64,000 bases of DNA from Nocardia sp. NBC_01503 (GTDB lineage: Bacteria > Actinomycetota > Actinomycetes > Mycobacteriales > Mycobacteriaceae), in the NCBI RefSeq assembly GCF_036327755.1, contig NZ_CP109596.1, positions 7,006,001 through 7,070,000 on the forward strand, given 5' to 3'. Both the position numbers and the translations under genes were made by a program. How positions within the stretch are numbered: position 1 is the stretch's first letter; every line of letters starts with the position of its first letter. The notes under the pieces are model-generated. The model made no database searches, was not told the origin of the DNA, and saw only the letters and a list, made by a program, of their open reading frames with translations. This document shows, piece by piece, positions 25,173 to 32,968 of this stretch.

Positions 25173-26540
25173 ATGAACTCGCGCGAATCACATATGTCCC
25201 AGTCGGATCTGTTCACGTGGAGCATGGAGCAGGATCCGGCGCTCCGATCGACGATCGTTTCGGTCATGATCCTGGATCGCGCACCGGAGTGGGATCGCCT
25301 GGTGCGCATGATCGAACGCGGGACGCACGCGGTGGGGCGGTTCCGGCATCGACTGGTCGCCGTTCCGTTCGGTCTCGCGCCACCACGGTGGCGGACCGAC
25401 CCGAATTTCGATGTGGCGATGCATGTGCGGCGAGCCGTCCTGCCGGCGCCCGGAAACCTCTCGGCGGTCCTGGAATTCGCGCGATCCGAGGCGATGACCG
25501 CATTCGATCCGGTGCGTCCGCTATGGCAGTTCACCGTGCTGGATGGGCTGGAGGATGGCCGCAGCGCGCTGGTCTTCAAAGTGCACCACAGCCTGACCGA
25601 CGGCATCGGCGGCATCCAAATCGCCGGTGAGATGGTCGATTTCGCACGCGGAGGCACCCAACGCGACGAACTCCCCGACGCCGGATACTCCGAGATCGGT
25701 GTACTCGGCGACATCCTGGCGTGGAACTGGTCCGTCGGCCGCGAGTTGATGCGCGGCGGCGTCTCGATACTGCTGCCCGCGGTTCGACGGGTCGCCACCG
25801 ACCCGATCGGCGCGGTGCGCGCCGGAACCGCGCTGGCCACATCGCTACTGCGCCTGGCGCGGCCCATCACCCGCACCCTGTCCCCGCTGATGACCGAGCG
25901 CGGCCTCGCACGACAGGTGGCGGTGCTCGATGTACCGTTCCAGGACCTGCACGCCAGCGCGCACCGCGCCGGATGCACGGTGAACGACGCCTTCCTGACC
26001 GCATTGCTGATCGGTATGCGCGACTACCACGCCAAACACGGATCGAAGGTCGAGCATCTGCGCGTGGCCATGCCGATCAGCCTGCGCAAGGACGGCGATC
26101 CCATCGGAGGCAATCGCATCACGCTGGCTCGATTCGCGGTGCCGGTGGATGTCCCGGGCACCGCCGATCTCATGCACGCCCTGGACGAGGTGGTGGAGGG
26201 TTGGCGGCACGAACCGGCGATACCGCTGTCCAATGCCGTTGCGGGGACCTTCAATCGGCTGCCGGTCGGTCTGATCGCGGGCATGTTCAAACACGTCGAC
26301 TTCATCGCCTCCGATGTCCCCGGCTCACCGGTACCGCTCTACGTCGCGGGCGCGGAGATCGAACGAATCTACGCCTTCGGCCCCACCACCGGCACCGCGT
26401 TCAATGCCACCCTGGTCACCCATGCCGGAACCTGCTGTGTGGGAATGAATATGGACACCGCGGCCATCCCGGATCCCGACCTGCTCGTCGACTGTGTCAC
26501 GGCGGGATTCCGTACGGTGCTGGACTTCGCCCACTGGTGA
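25173..26540 (+). CDS. Wax ester synthase / diacylglycerol acyltransferase (WS/DGAT)
   Basis: 455 residues. The catalytic HHxxxDG motif is intact (KVHHSLTDGIGG; His138, His139, Asp143). Other family blocks are FDPVRPLWQFTVLDGLEDGR before it and later VAMPISLRKDGDPIGGNRIT and FIASDVPGSPVPLYVAGAEI. A second start at 25194 (MSQSDLFTWS) matches the usual family N-terminus better, while 25173 has a slightly better ribosome site. It esterifies fatty acyl-CoA to diacylglycerol or alcohols for storage lipid. The convergent neighbour may be a lipid-droplet protein. Confidence 0.9.
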   Translation: MNSRESHMSQSDLFTWSMEQDPALRSTIVSVMILDRAPEWDRLVRMIERGTHAVGRFRHRLVAVPFGLAPPRWRTDPNFDVAMHVRRAVLPAPGNLSAVLEFARSEAMTAFDPVRPLWQFTVLDGLEDGRSALVFKVHHSLTDGIGGIQIAGEMVDFARGGTQRDELPDAGYSEIGVLGDILAWNWSVGRELMRGGVSILLPAVRRVATDPIGAVRAGTALATSLLRLARPITRTLSPLMTERGLARQVAVLDVPFQDLHASAHRAGCTVNDAFLTALLIGMRDYHAKHGSKVEHLRVAMPISLRKDGDPIGGNRITLARFAVPVDVPGTADLMHALDEVVEGWRHEPAIPLSNAVAGTFNRLPVGLIAGMFKHVDFIASDVPGSPVPLYVAGAEIERIYAFGPTTGTAFNATLVTHAGTCCVGMNMDTAAIPDPDLLVDCVTAGFRTVLDFAHW

Positions 26541-26561
26541 TCACGCGAAAAGTGGGCCCGC

Positions 26562-26579
26562 TCCCCCGAATTCGGGGGA
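26562..26579. terminator. Bidirectional hairpin between WS/DGAT and the convergent gene
   Basis: TCCCCCGAATTCGGGGGA is a perfect 18 bp palindrome, placed 21 bases after one stop codon and 20 bases after the other. The symmetrical position suits termination of both transcripts. Confidence 0.6.
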
Positions 26580-26599
26580 ACAGGTCCGTCGTGCTGCCA

Positions 26600-27562
26600 T
26601 CAGTTGAGGCCGGTGATGCCCTGTGCGATCGCGGCGAGTCGGTTCTGGGCGGCCGAGACCACACCGCGCCGGTTGTTGTTCGCCTCCTCGTACGCGAGGA
26701 CCGCGCGGATGGCGGCGGGCTCGGTTAGTTCCTTGATCGCGGCTACGGCCTGCGCGACATTGAGGTCGGCGTAGTCGCGAATGGGCAACTCATGGGGTTC
26801 GAGGACGCCGGTGGCGGCGCGGAAGGAATGCAACGCGTCGGCGGTACCGTCAGCACCTTCGCGGCGGGTGACTTGCTCGGCGGTTTCGAGGGCGGCGTCG
26901 CGGGAGGCGGCCAGGGTCTTGACCGCCACATCGCCCGCGTGCGCGCCCCGGGCCAGCAGCTCGCCCAATGCCGGTGGAGCGGTGCGGAATACGTCCAGCG
27001 CCCGGTCCAGGCCGTGGGCGGACCAGGTGACCGGGATGACGACGAGTTTGACCACGGTTCCGGTAGCGGCCTGGAATGGCGTGCGGCGCAGAGCGGCCGG
27101 ACCGCCGAGGGCGTCCTCGGCCAGGACCGTGGTCAGCCAGTTCACGTTCGCGGTGTGCGCGGTGATCAACCGATCCGCCAAAGTCACCACCTCGGCGTGC
27201 CGGGCCTCGGTCGCCAGCGCCTTGATGTAGCGGGAGCGGTCGAGCAGTTGATGTTCCAGGGCGAGGTCGCCGAGCAGCGCCTCGTCGAAGGGCTGTGCCT
27301 GTTCGCCGACCGCCTTGACCGCGGCCATCGCCCGTCCGACGAAGGGGCCGATCAGTTCGGGGGTGCCACCCAGTTCTCGAATGGCGGACTGAATCGCTTC
27401 GGCGCGGGAGCGGGCCTGGTCGGCATTCTTGGACAACTCCTCGTGCACCGCGTCGGTGCGGGCCTGCGCGATCCGCGTTTCGGCGACCTGGATTTCGGTG
27501 GTGGTCAGATCACGGACTGCGCGTAACTGCGCCAGCAGAGTGGCGGTATCGCGGGTGCTCAT
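26600..27562 (-). CDS. Helical protein, ferritin-like N-terminus, possible lipid-droplet protein
   Basis: 320 residues. The first 150 are long amphipathic helices with a ferritin-like look (TEIQVAETRIAQARTDAVHE, later LLDRSRYIKALATEARHAEV) but without a clear diiron EXXH pair. The middle has one apolar stretch (TGTVVKLVVIPVTWSAHGLD). The last 50 residues, LPIRDYADLNVAQAVAAIKE to LAYEEANNNRRGVVSAAQNR, resemble a short C-terminal module I recall from actinobacterial lipid-droplet-associated proteins. Convergence with WS/DGAT fits a storage-lipid role. I do not know an experimentally proven homologue, so the assignment is tentative. Confidence 0.6.
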   Translation of the reverse strand: MSTRDTATLLAQLRAVRDLTTTEIQVAETRIAQARTDAVHEELSKNADQARSRAEAIQSAIRELGGTPELIGPFVGRAMAAVKAVGEQAQPFDEALLGDLALEHQLLDRSRYIKALATEARHAEVVTLADRLITAHTANVNWLTTVLAEDALGGPAALRRTPFQAATGTVVKLVVIPVTWSAHGLDRALDVFRTAPPALGELLARGAHAGDVAVKTLAASRDAALETAEQVTRREGADGTADALHSFRAATGVLEPHELPIRDYADLNVAQAVAAIKELTEPAAIRAVLAYEEANNNRRGVVSAAQNRLAAIAQGITGLN

Positions 27563-27722
27563 GTGAATCTCTCTCCTCTGTGTCGAGATCAGGTCGGCGC
27601 GAGTGCACCTCTAACCCCGACTACCCAGCAGAGGCATCCGAAACATTGGGACGCAATCGAAGTCGACCGGACGCGGAGATTGTCCGGCCGCATCCGGATA
27701 CCCGGATATCGTGCGCATGGTC

Positions 27723-28487
27723 TCACTCGGCCGCGTCGGAGAACTCTCCGGTCACGGCCCAATTCAGGCAACGGCGCAGGATGGCGCGGTACTCGGTCAC
27801 CTCCCAGCTGCCCCGGTCGGTGACGCCGAGATCGGCCACGCCGAGGTCCTGGAGATCGAAGCGGCCACGGCAGTGTCCCAGTGTGAGGTAGCAGACCGTT
27901 CCGGCTCCGAGCTCCTTGAGATAGAGCACCGGGCGCGGTTCGTCGGTGCTGGTATGGCCCTCCTCGAAACCCGGTGCGTCCCCGACGTACCGGGTGTGCG
28001 CGAGGACGCGCAGCGGTGGATGCAGCTCACTGATATAGAGCTCGTCGGTGACTTCGAAGGGGGTCAGGCCACGTACCAGCGGATGGCCGGGCTCGGTGAG
28101 TTCGACCCGGTAGGGTCCGACCGGCGGATGGCCGAGGAACTGACTGCCCAGCACAGCGGCCAGTTCCCCGAGGGAGCGTGGGGTGGCGAATCGTTGCGGG
28201 CCCAGGGGTTCGATGGCCGAGTTGGTGCCGTGCAGCGCGAGCCAGCGCCCACCCCCGGCGACGAATGCGGTCAGGGCCGCGCGTTGTTCGGCCGAGGGCA
28301 CGCGGTTGCAGGTGTACGTGATGAGCAGATCGGCTTCGGCCAGGTCCGCGAGGCAGTCGTAGTCCTGGTAGACGCGGGTGCGGACCCGATCGTGAGCGCC
28401 GAGTTCGGTGAGCAGGCACAGTCTGGCGTAATCGAAATCGTGCCAGCTGCCACCGCAGACCAGGACGGCCTCGATCCGGCCGGTCAA
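27723..28487 (-). CDS. ThuA-like (trehalose utilisation) domain protein
   Basis: 254 residues from TTG 28487, which overlaps the SDR stop (TTGA), so it is translationally coupled. The class I glutamine amidotransferase-like fold of ThuA is seen in AVLVCGGSWHDFDYARLCLL, YQDYDCLADLAEADLLITYT, GGGRWLALHGTNSAIEPLGP and, at the end, LGAGTVCYLTLGHCRGRFDL. The second-last block gives the conserved LHG with a Thr in place of the catalytic Cys of amidotransferases, as is normal for ThuA. The role of ThuA proteins outside sugar metabolism is poorly known. It is the last gene of the long minus-strand catabolic operon. Confidence 0.8.
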   Translation of the reverse strand: MTGRIEAVLVCGGSWHDFDYARLCLLTELGAHDRVRTRVYQDYDCLADLAEADLLITYTCNRVPSAEQRAALTAFVAGGGRWLALHGTNSAIEPLGPQRFATPRSLGELAAVLGSQFLGHPPVGPYRVELTEPGHPLVRGLTPFEVTDELYISELHPPLRVLAHTRYVGDAPGFEEGHTSTDEPRPVLYLKELGAGTVCYLTLGHCRGRFDLQDLGVADLGVTDRGSWEVTEYRAILRRCLNWAVTGEFSDAAE

Positions 28488-29248
28488 AAGTCGAAGCGGT
28501 TGGTGAAGCCGCCGTCCACCACCAGGTTGACGCCGGTAATGTGGCCCGCGACAGGGGAAACCAGGAAGGTCGCCGCATTGGCGATATCGTCGGCGCCGGC
28601 CAATTTGCCCAGCGCGGAGGCGGCCACCGCACCTTCGAAGAGTGCGGGGACCCCCGCGCGGATGTGGTCCCACACCCCACCCTCGAAGAACACCGGACCG
28701 GGCGAGATCGCGTTGACCCGCACGCCCTTCGGCCCCAGCGCGCGGGCCTGCGCCGAAACATGCTGCAGCATCGCGGCTTTGAGCGCACCGAAGCTGTTCG
28801 CTGTCGGGAGAACGCCCGCCTCCAGCGCCGAGGTGCTGGCAATGGCCAGGACCGCCGCGGCCGCACTGCGCTCGAGGTGCGGTGCGGCCGCCTCGAGCAG
28901 GGTGACCAGGCTCATCAGATCGGCGCGAAAGTTGTCGAGCCACGGGTCGGGCCCCTCGCTGACCGAGGCCGAGGCATTGGCGATGACAATGTCCAGTCCG
29001 CCCAGCGCCGTCGCGGTCGCCCCGACGAATTCGGTAAGCGCGGCCGGGTCCGCCACGTCCACGACGCGGTGAAATACCGTGCCGCCCTGCGAACTCAGCT
29101 CCGCGGCCGCCTTCGACAACCCTTCTTCGCCACGGGCGCAGATACCCACGGCGGCGCCCTCCGCCAGCAGTGTGCGGGCGATGGCGAGACCGATACCGCG
29201 ACTGCCACCGGTGACGAGGGCGCGCTTGCCCTCGAGATCGAGATTCAT
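28484..29248 (-). CDS. SDR-family protein with Phe at the catalytic Tyr position
   Basis: 254 residues. The cofactor site is KRALVTGGSRGIGLAIARTL, followed by IVIANASASVSEG in place of the usual NNAG. The active-site Ser lies in LAIASTSALEAG and the Lys in FGALK, but the expected YxxxK reads FGALK: the codon is TTC, so the catalytic Tyr is Phe. This may be a non-reducing SDR, a scaffold, or an enzyme using another residue. It ends in a 4-base overlap with the ThuA-like gene. Confidence 0.82.
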   Translation of the reverse strand: MNLDLEGKRALVTGGSRGIGLAIARTLLAEGAAVGICARGEEGLSKAAAELSSQGGTVFHRVVDVADPAALTEFVGATATALGGLDIVIANASASVSEGPDPWLDNFRADLMSLVTLLEAAAPHLERSAAAAVLAIASTSALEAGVLPTANSFGALKAAMLQHVSAQARALGPKGVRVNAISPGPVFFEGGVWDHIRAGVPALFEGAVAASALGKLAGADDIANAATFLVSPVAGHITGVNLVVDGGFTNRFDF

Positions 29249-29307
29249 TGGTTTCTCCTGGATTCTTGCGGACGTTGTTGCAGGACAGCGTGTTGCGGCG
29301 CCGACGG

Positions 29308-29535
29308 CTATTCGAGCTCACCCAGTACCGCGCCGACCGGATAGTCGATGTCCGTCTCGGCCGCCCCATGGCGCAGCACCCCGCCGATCGGTGCGGGGAT
29401 CTCGGTTTCGACCTTGTCGGTGGCCACGGCATAGAGGCCCTCCCCCTCGGTCACCGTGGTCCCATCGGGGACGAGCCACCCCAGGAAGGTCCCCACGGTC
29501 ATGGAGACATCGAGCTTGGGCATTCGGATTTCCAA
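29308..29535 (-). CDS. Free-standing lipoyl-domain protein
   Basis: 75 residues from TTG 29535, chosen because AAGGAG lies 6 bases before it; an upstream GTG would add VNKEYS with no site. The whole protein is one biotinyl/lipoyl domain: RMPKLDVSMTVGTFLGWLVP, then YAVATDKVETEIPAPIGGVL with Lys in TDKVE as the lipoylation site, ending YPVGAVLGELE. In this operon it is the only possible swinging-arm partner for the E1 alpha/beta dehydrogenase pair encoded 6-8 kb upstream. No E2 catalytic domain and no dihydrolipoamide dehydrogenase were found. Confidence 0.85.
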   Translation of the reverse strand: MEIRMPKLDVSMTVGTFLGWLVPDGTTVTEGEGLYAVATDKVETEIPAPIGGVLRHGAAETDIDYPVGAVLGELE

Positions 29536-29576
29536 TGAATACTCCTTGTTCACACTGGGTTTCGCCGTCGAACGGC

Positions 29577-29768
29577 TCAGGGTGCGAGGCGCAGCGCCCG
29601 GCTCGGGCAGGAGTCCACGGCGGTCCGCGCCGCGTCGGCGACCTCCGCCGGTACGTCGGAGTTCGGGATTCGCACGGTGCCGTCGTGGCCGACCTCGAAC
29701 AGGGTCGGCGCTATCGACTCGCACAGTCCGTTACCCACGCAGAGTTCGCGATCAACAGTCACTTTCAC
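29577..29768 (-). CDS. Single-cluster [3Fe-4S] ferredoxin
   Basis: 63 residues from GTG 29768. Only three cluster Cys are present, Cys10, Cys16 and Cys54, in the pattern C-VGN-GL-C ... CP, with Asn13 at the variable position. Family knowledge: actinobacterial ferredoxins of this sort pass electrons to cytochromes P450, and the variable residue tunes the cluster. The candidate partners in the locus are the P450 at 41150-42418 and the Rieske oxygenase. No dedicated ferredoxin reductase is visible. Confidence 0.88.
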   Translation of the reverse strand: MKVTVDRELCVGNGLCESIAPTLFEVGHDGTVRIPNSDVPAEVADAARTAVDSCPSRALRLAP

Positions 29769-29783
29769 GACGGGCCTCTCGAA

Positions 29784-30929
29784 TCATCGGGTCAGCACGG
29801 TGCAGCCACTCAGCCCGGGCGCGCCGTAGACGTGGGAGAACGCCACTCGCGGCGGCCCCGGGACCTGACGGTCACCGGCCGCGCCCCGCAATTGCAGGAC
29901 GTTCTCGTGGATCTGACGCAGTCCCGACGCGCCGATCGGTTCCCCGTTGGCGAGGCAGCCGCCGTCGGTGTTGATCGGCAGCGCCCCCACGATTTCGGTT
30001 GCGCCGCTGTCGATCAGCTCCCTCTGCGCACCGTGCGCGCAGAGCCCGGTCTCGGCCATGTGGATGAGTTCGGCGCCGGCGTCGGTGTCCTGTAGTTGGG
30101 CCAGATCCACGTCGCCGGGAGCGATGCCCGCGAGTGCGAAGACCGCGCGCGCCGCGTCGACCGTCGGGCTCTGGCCGCGATGGATGGACAGGGAGGGGCT
30201 CAGCACCTCGAACGATCCGGGTCTACGGGTGCGCACCGTGGTGCCGGCGATATACACCGGATCGGAACGGTAGTGCCGCGCCCGGTCCGCATCGCACAGC
30301 ACCAGCGCACAGGCCCCGTCGCCGGGCGAGCACAGCATGTACTGCCGCAGCGGATCGCTCAGTAGCATGGAGGCGTCGATTTCGGCTTCGGTCAGCGCTT
30401 TTCGCCGCCAGGCGTTGGGATTGCGCGCCCCATTGCGAAATGCCTTCGCGGCCACGGCGGTCAGCAGGCGGGTGGGCAGGGCATGCTCGTACAGGTAGCG
30501 CTGGATCTTGAGGGCGAAGAACTGCGAGGTCAGCGCCATACCAGTACTGCCGTACCACTGTCCCAATCCCAGCTGTTCCGGCCGGATTGCGAAGGCCCCG
30601 CGCGGATGCGAGTCGAACCCTACCACCAGCGCCAGATCCGTTGTGCCAGAGGTGATCGCGTGCACCGCGGTCGCGAGCGAACTGCTGCCGGTGGCACAGC
30701 CGTTGAAGACATTCAGGAACGGCACCCCGGTAAGGCCGAGGTCCGAGACCAGGGTGTCGGCCGATCCGGAGGACATACTGCCGCCCACCGCATAGCCGAT
30801 ATCGCTCCAGTTCACCCCGGCATCGGCGAGTGCGAGGTGGATCGAGCGCACCGCCTCCCGGCGCACGGAGGTGTCCTGGTACCGGCCGAACGGCGTGCAC
30901 CCGATACCGATGATCGCCGCCCCGCTCAT
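29784..30929 (-). CDS. Thiolase-like lipid-transfer family protein (probable aldolase-type)
   Basis: 381 residues from ATG 30929 (ATGA overlap with the DUF35 gene). Thiolase fold blocks: AAIIGIGCTPFGRYQDTSVR, NVFNGCATGSSSLATAVHAI with Cys78 at the nucleophile position, and TDLALVVGFDSHPRG. The normal GHPxGASG His motif reads NGEPIGASG, so the catalytic His is Glu. Steroid side-chain aldolases of the Ltp2 type also depart from thiolase chemistry and work in complex with a DUF35 partner. The DUF35 gene directly before this one makes a similar retro-aldol complex likely. Confidence 0.82.
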   Translation of the reverse strand: MSGAAIIGIGCTPFGRYQDTSVRREAVRSIHLALADAGVNWSDIGYAVGGSMSSGSADTLVSDLGLTGVPFLNVFNGCATGSSSLATAVHAITSGTTDLALVVGFDSHPRGAFAIRPEQLGLGQWYGSTGMALTSQFFALKIQRYLYEHALPTRLLTAVAAKAFRNGARNPNAWRRKALTEAEIDASMLLSDPLRQYMLCSPGDGACALVLCDADRARHYRSDPVYIAGTTVRTRRPGSFEVLSPSLSIHRGQSPTVDAARAVFALAGIAPGDVDLAQLQDTDAGAELIHMAETGLCAHGAQRELIDSGATEIVGALPINTDGGCLANGEPIGASGLRQIHENVLQLRGAAGDRQVPGPPRVAFSHVYGAPGLSGCTVLTR

Positions 30930-31357
30930 CGCCCCGCTCCGTCGTCCACGGGCGTGAAAGCGAAGGTCGTCGCCTGCTCGCCGCAGTGCGCGGGCACATC
31001 GAAGGCGATGAGCCGCATCGGCATTCCGATCCACAACCGCCCGGCGCCGGATTCGGTGAGCAGGGTTTCGATGATCACCTCGCCCGGCAACTCCACATAG
31101 CCGACGCCGAATGGTTCGAATTCGCGGCCGCGCGGCACATACGGCGGACTGGGCGGCGGGAATCGCTGGACGGTCCAACTCCACAGCACCCCGCGATCGC
31201 CGAGGCGCGCGATAGTCGTATCCGTTGCGCCGCAACGGCGGCAGGACCGCTGGGCCGGGAAGTCGATTTCGGCGCAGGCGCCGCAGCGGGATCCGAGCAA
31301 CCGGAGTCCGTCGGCGTCGATTTCCATCAGTGCCGGGTCGATCGGCCTGCCGGTCAT
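30926..31357 (-). CDS. DUF35 zinc-ribbon/OB-fold protein, partner of the thiolase-like protein
   Basis: 143 residues. The rubredoxin-like zinc ribbon is GSRCGACAEIDFPAQRSCRR followed by CGATD, giving C-x2-C ... C-x2-C. The acyl-CoA-binding OB fold follows (DRGVLWSWTVQRFPP, FGVGYVELPGEVIIETLLTE). The gene overlaps those on both sides by 4 bases, which supports a tight complex with the thiolase-like protein, as in ChsH2/Ltp2 of sterol side-chain degradation. Confidence 0.88.
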   Translation of the reverse strand: MTGRPIDPALMEIDADGLRLLGSRCGACAEIDFPAQRSCRRCGATDTTIARLGDRGVLWSWTVQRFPPPSPPYVPRGREFEPFGVGYVELPGEVIIETLLTESGAGRLWIGMPMRLIAFDVPAHCGEQATTFAFTPVDDGAGR

Positions 31358-31740
31358 ATCCGGTCACCTCCTTCGGTGTGCGCGCGCGGAGCGTGATCTT
31401 CCGCGGCAGTGGGACGGTGGATGGGGCGGACGCCGCGCTTGTGCACCACCACATCGCCGTGCACCGCGGCCTGGCAGGCCAACCGGACCGGGCCGAGCCG
31501 CCGCCCGAGGGTCCCGGCGAGTTCCCGAATGGCCTGTGCCTCAGCGGGTTCGGGTACCGAGAGGCGTTCGTGATGTTCGAGGACCTCGACGAAGCACACC
31601 CGGCAGTCGCCCTTGCCGCCGCAGACGGTGGGCCAGCGCAATCCCGCCGCCATACCCGCCGCCATCATCGGTTGTCCCGGCAACGCGGGGAAACGGGCAC
31701 CCGAGGGCCGGACCGTCACCATCGGGCATCGTTCAGCCAT
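31354..31740 (-). CDS. [2Fe-2S] plant-type ferredoxin domain protein
   Basis: 128 residues from ATG 31740, which overlaps the acyl-CoA dehydrogenase gene by 8 bases. The cluster loop is TVCGGKGDCRVC, C-x5-C-x2-C, and the fourth Cys lies in VRLACQAAVHGD. Before it comes VTVRPSGARFPALPGQPMMA, a typical beta-grasp start. A C-terminal tail of about 30 residues is His/Arg rich and not conserved in appearance. It is a plausible electron carrier for the Rieske oxygenase or another oxygenase of the locus. Confidence 0.85.
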   Translation of the reverse strand: MAERCPMVTVRPSGARFPALPGQPMMAAGMAAGLRWPTVCGGKGDCRVCFVEVLEHHERLSVPEPAEAQAIRELAGTLGRRLGPVRLACQAAVHGDVVVHKRGVRPIHRPTAAEDHAPRAHTEGGDRI

Positions 31741-32968
31741 GGCGCAGCTCCCGCCACGGGCGGCCGCGATCGGGATCCGGTTCGCGGTCGAGGCCGAGGA
31801 CGCGTTCGCCGATAATGTTGCGTTGGATCTCCGAGGTGCCCCCGGCAATGGTGAGCCGCCGACTGTCCAGCAGGGCGTGCGCGTGCGGGCTCATGGGCGC
31901 GGCGTCCTCGGCCGGTGCGACCGCGTCTTGGCCCCAGTAGGCCGCGCCCGGTCCCGCCAGCTCGAAACCGATTTCGGCGATGCGCTGCGCGAGTTCGGAT
32001 TGCACCAGTTTGGTGATGGATCCCTTGGCATCGGGGCCCGATTGCCTGGCCTGCGCCCGCAATCGGAGATTGGTCAGTTCGAGTGCGCGCTCGGTGGTGT
32101 ACAGGCCCGCGAGCCGGTCGCGGATCGATTCCTCGCGCCAGCGTTGCGAAGAGCGCGCGAGTTCCAGCACCGGTGCGAGCGCGACCCCGCTGACCTCCGA
32201 ACCCCCGGAGAGACCGGATCGTTCGGCATTGAGCGTCGACAGGGCTACCCGCCACCCCTCGTGCACCGGTCCGAGGCGCGCGTCATCGGGAATGACGACG
32301 CCGTCGAGGAACACCTCGCAGAAGTGCGAGCCGCCGGTGAGCTGGCGCAGTGGGCGCGTGGTGACTCCCGGCGACCGCATATCCACCAGGAAGCAGGTGA
32401 TACCGGCATTCTTCGGCCGGTCCGGATCGGTGCGGGCCAGCAGCAGGCCATAGCGTGAGCGGTCCGCGAACGAACTCCAGACCTTCTGGCCGTGGACAAT
32501 CCACTGCCCGTCACCGGTTGGTTCGGCGCGGGTGGACAGTCCCGCCAGATCCGAGCCCGCACCCGGCTCGCTGAACAGCTGACACCACATATCCGCGCCG
32601 GACGCGATACCCGGCAGATACCGTGCCCGCTGTTCGTCGCTGCCCCAGTTCATGATGCCCGGACCCACGAGGGTGACCGGCACGAAATACTGTCCGGGCA
32701 GCTCCGCCCGATAGCGCGTGAGCACCGCCCGCACCACCGCGGTGTGGTCGTGATCCAGACCCGCGCCGCCGTACTCGCGCGGCCAGTACGGCACCGTCCA
32801 GCCGCGTGCGGCGAGCGCGCCGAACCACTCTCGAACGGCCGGATCGTCCGGCTCGGGTTGGTAGCCGTCATCCCCGGATTCGATGGCCGCCAACCACTTC
32901 GGTGGCAGCTGGGCTCGCACCCACCGTTCGGCTCGATCGTGGAAGCCCGCGAAGTCGCTATCGATCAT
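31733..32968 (-). CDS. Acyl-CoA dehydrogenase (FadE-like), subunit 1
   Basis: 411 residues. Family blocks are clear: YWPREYGGAGLDHDH, QLFSEPGAGSDLAGLSTRAE (FAD/substrate region), WIVHGQKVWSSFADRSRYGL, and the C-terminal LTIAGGTSEIQRNIIGERVL. It overlaps the second dehydrogenase gene by 11 bases. In Mycobacteriales, adjacent FadE pairs often form alpha2-beta2 heterotetramers that act on bulky acyl-CoA such as steroid side chains, so a combined enzyme is likely here. It should desaturate a cyclic or branched acyl-CoA made by the synthetase of the same operon. Confidence 0.9.
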   Translation of the reverse strand: MIDSDFAGFHDRAERWVRAQLPPKWLAAIESGDDGYQPEPDDPAVREWFGALAARGWTVPYWPREYGGAGLDHDHTAVVRAVLTRYRAELPGQYFVPVTLVGPGIMNWGSDEQRARYLPGIASGADMWCQLFSEPGAGSDLAGLSTRAEPTGDGQWIVHGQKVWSSFADRSRYGLLLARTDPDRPKNAGITCFLVDMRSPGVTTRPLRQLTGGSHFCEVFLDGVVIPDDARLGPVHEGWRVALSTLNAERSGLSGGSEVSGVALAPVLELARSSQRWREESIRDRLAGLYTTERALELTNLRLRAQARQSGPDAKGSITKLVQSELAQRIAEIGFELAGPGAAYWGQDAVAPAEDAAPMSPHAHALLDSRRLTIAGGTSEIQRNIIGERVLGLDREPDPDRGRPWRELRHG

